Origin: Prolixibacteraceae bacterium JC049
Lineage (GTDB): Bacteria; Bacteroidota; Bacteroidia; Bacteroidales; Prolixibacteraceae
Assembly: GCA_023369685.1 (NCBI GenBank)
Contig: SACZ01000001.1
Span: forward strand, 868,381-932,380
Length of the DNA: 64,000 nt
Direction: 5' to 3'
How positions within the stretch are numbered: the stretch's first letter is position 1; each line of letters opens with the position of its first letter. Under the pieces are notes generated by a model, which worked only from the letters and a program-made list of their open reading frames with translations, was not told the DNA's origin and did not search any database. A program made the position numbers and the translations under genes. Positions 63,982-64,000 of this stretch are shown piece by piece.

Positions 63982-64000
63982 TAAAGCATACATTTAATAT

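Overview
The window comes from a low-GC member of the Bacteroidota (class Bacteroidia). The family within it cannot be fixed from sequence alone, but gene content fits a marine or gut polysaccharide degrader. The evidence is three SusC/SusD-type genes or pairs, a one-protein hybrid two-component sensor, a PhoB/PhoR–Pst operon with a Bacteroidota-style porin, a DUF5606 protein, the aroQ/xerD divergent pair, very few Shine-Dalgarno sequences, and repeated -7 elements matching the Bacteroidota consensus TAnnTTTG. No rRNA, tRNA, CRISPR array, insertion sequence or prophage was seen.

Layout. 1-8.4 kb: a polysaccharide utilisation locus cut by the left edge (SusC end, SusD), then a two-gene LysO-type amino-acid exporter running straight into a GH2 beta-galactosidase and a GH63-type glycosidase. 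8.5-12.2 kb: housekeeping genes (DJ-1/PfpI, ECF sigma factor, DUF5606, DnaQ-like exonuclease, CysQ), with a candidate small RNA at about 10.08-10.16 kb. 12.2-20.4 kb: one complete phosphate operon on the minus strand (porin, pstS, pstC, pstA, pstB, phoU, phoB, phoR) with a four-repeat, 11-bp-period Pho box in front. 20.6-27.6 kb: TonB, an OmpA/beta-propeller envelope protein, then a secreted PNGase F-like protein and a GH92 alpha-mannosidase, together suited to N-glycan breakdown. 27.8-33.8 kb: PlsC-type acyltransferase, a small cysteine-rich protein, ffh, folD, and a four-gene cluster arsR - small thioredoxin - ArsP-type permease - DGC protein carrying three copies of one inverted-repeat operator. 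33.8-41 kb: a GH2 enzyme and a 1336-residue hybrid two-component regulator. 41-46 kb: pepD, a B3/B4-domain protein and iorAB. 46.4-52.2 kb: a second SusC/SusD locus with a third lipoprotein in SusE position. 52.5-64 kb: lepB and dapB behind a structured leader, a TlpA-like protein, a pyridoxine kinase-like gene, an HAD phosphatase, a membrane protein, pyk, aroQ and xerD.

How it works together: outer-membrane SusCD complexes powered by TonB import glycans that secreted GH2, GH63, GH92 and PNGase-like enzymes trim; the HTCS probably senses a sugar for the neighbouring GH2. The phosphate operon combines an outer-membrane porin, the ABC importer and its own regulators under autoregulation. The signals least explained by known families are the minus-strand small RNA at 10.1 kb, the folded leader of dapB at 54.7-54.9 kb, and the operator-triplicated arsR cluster.
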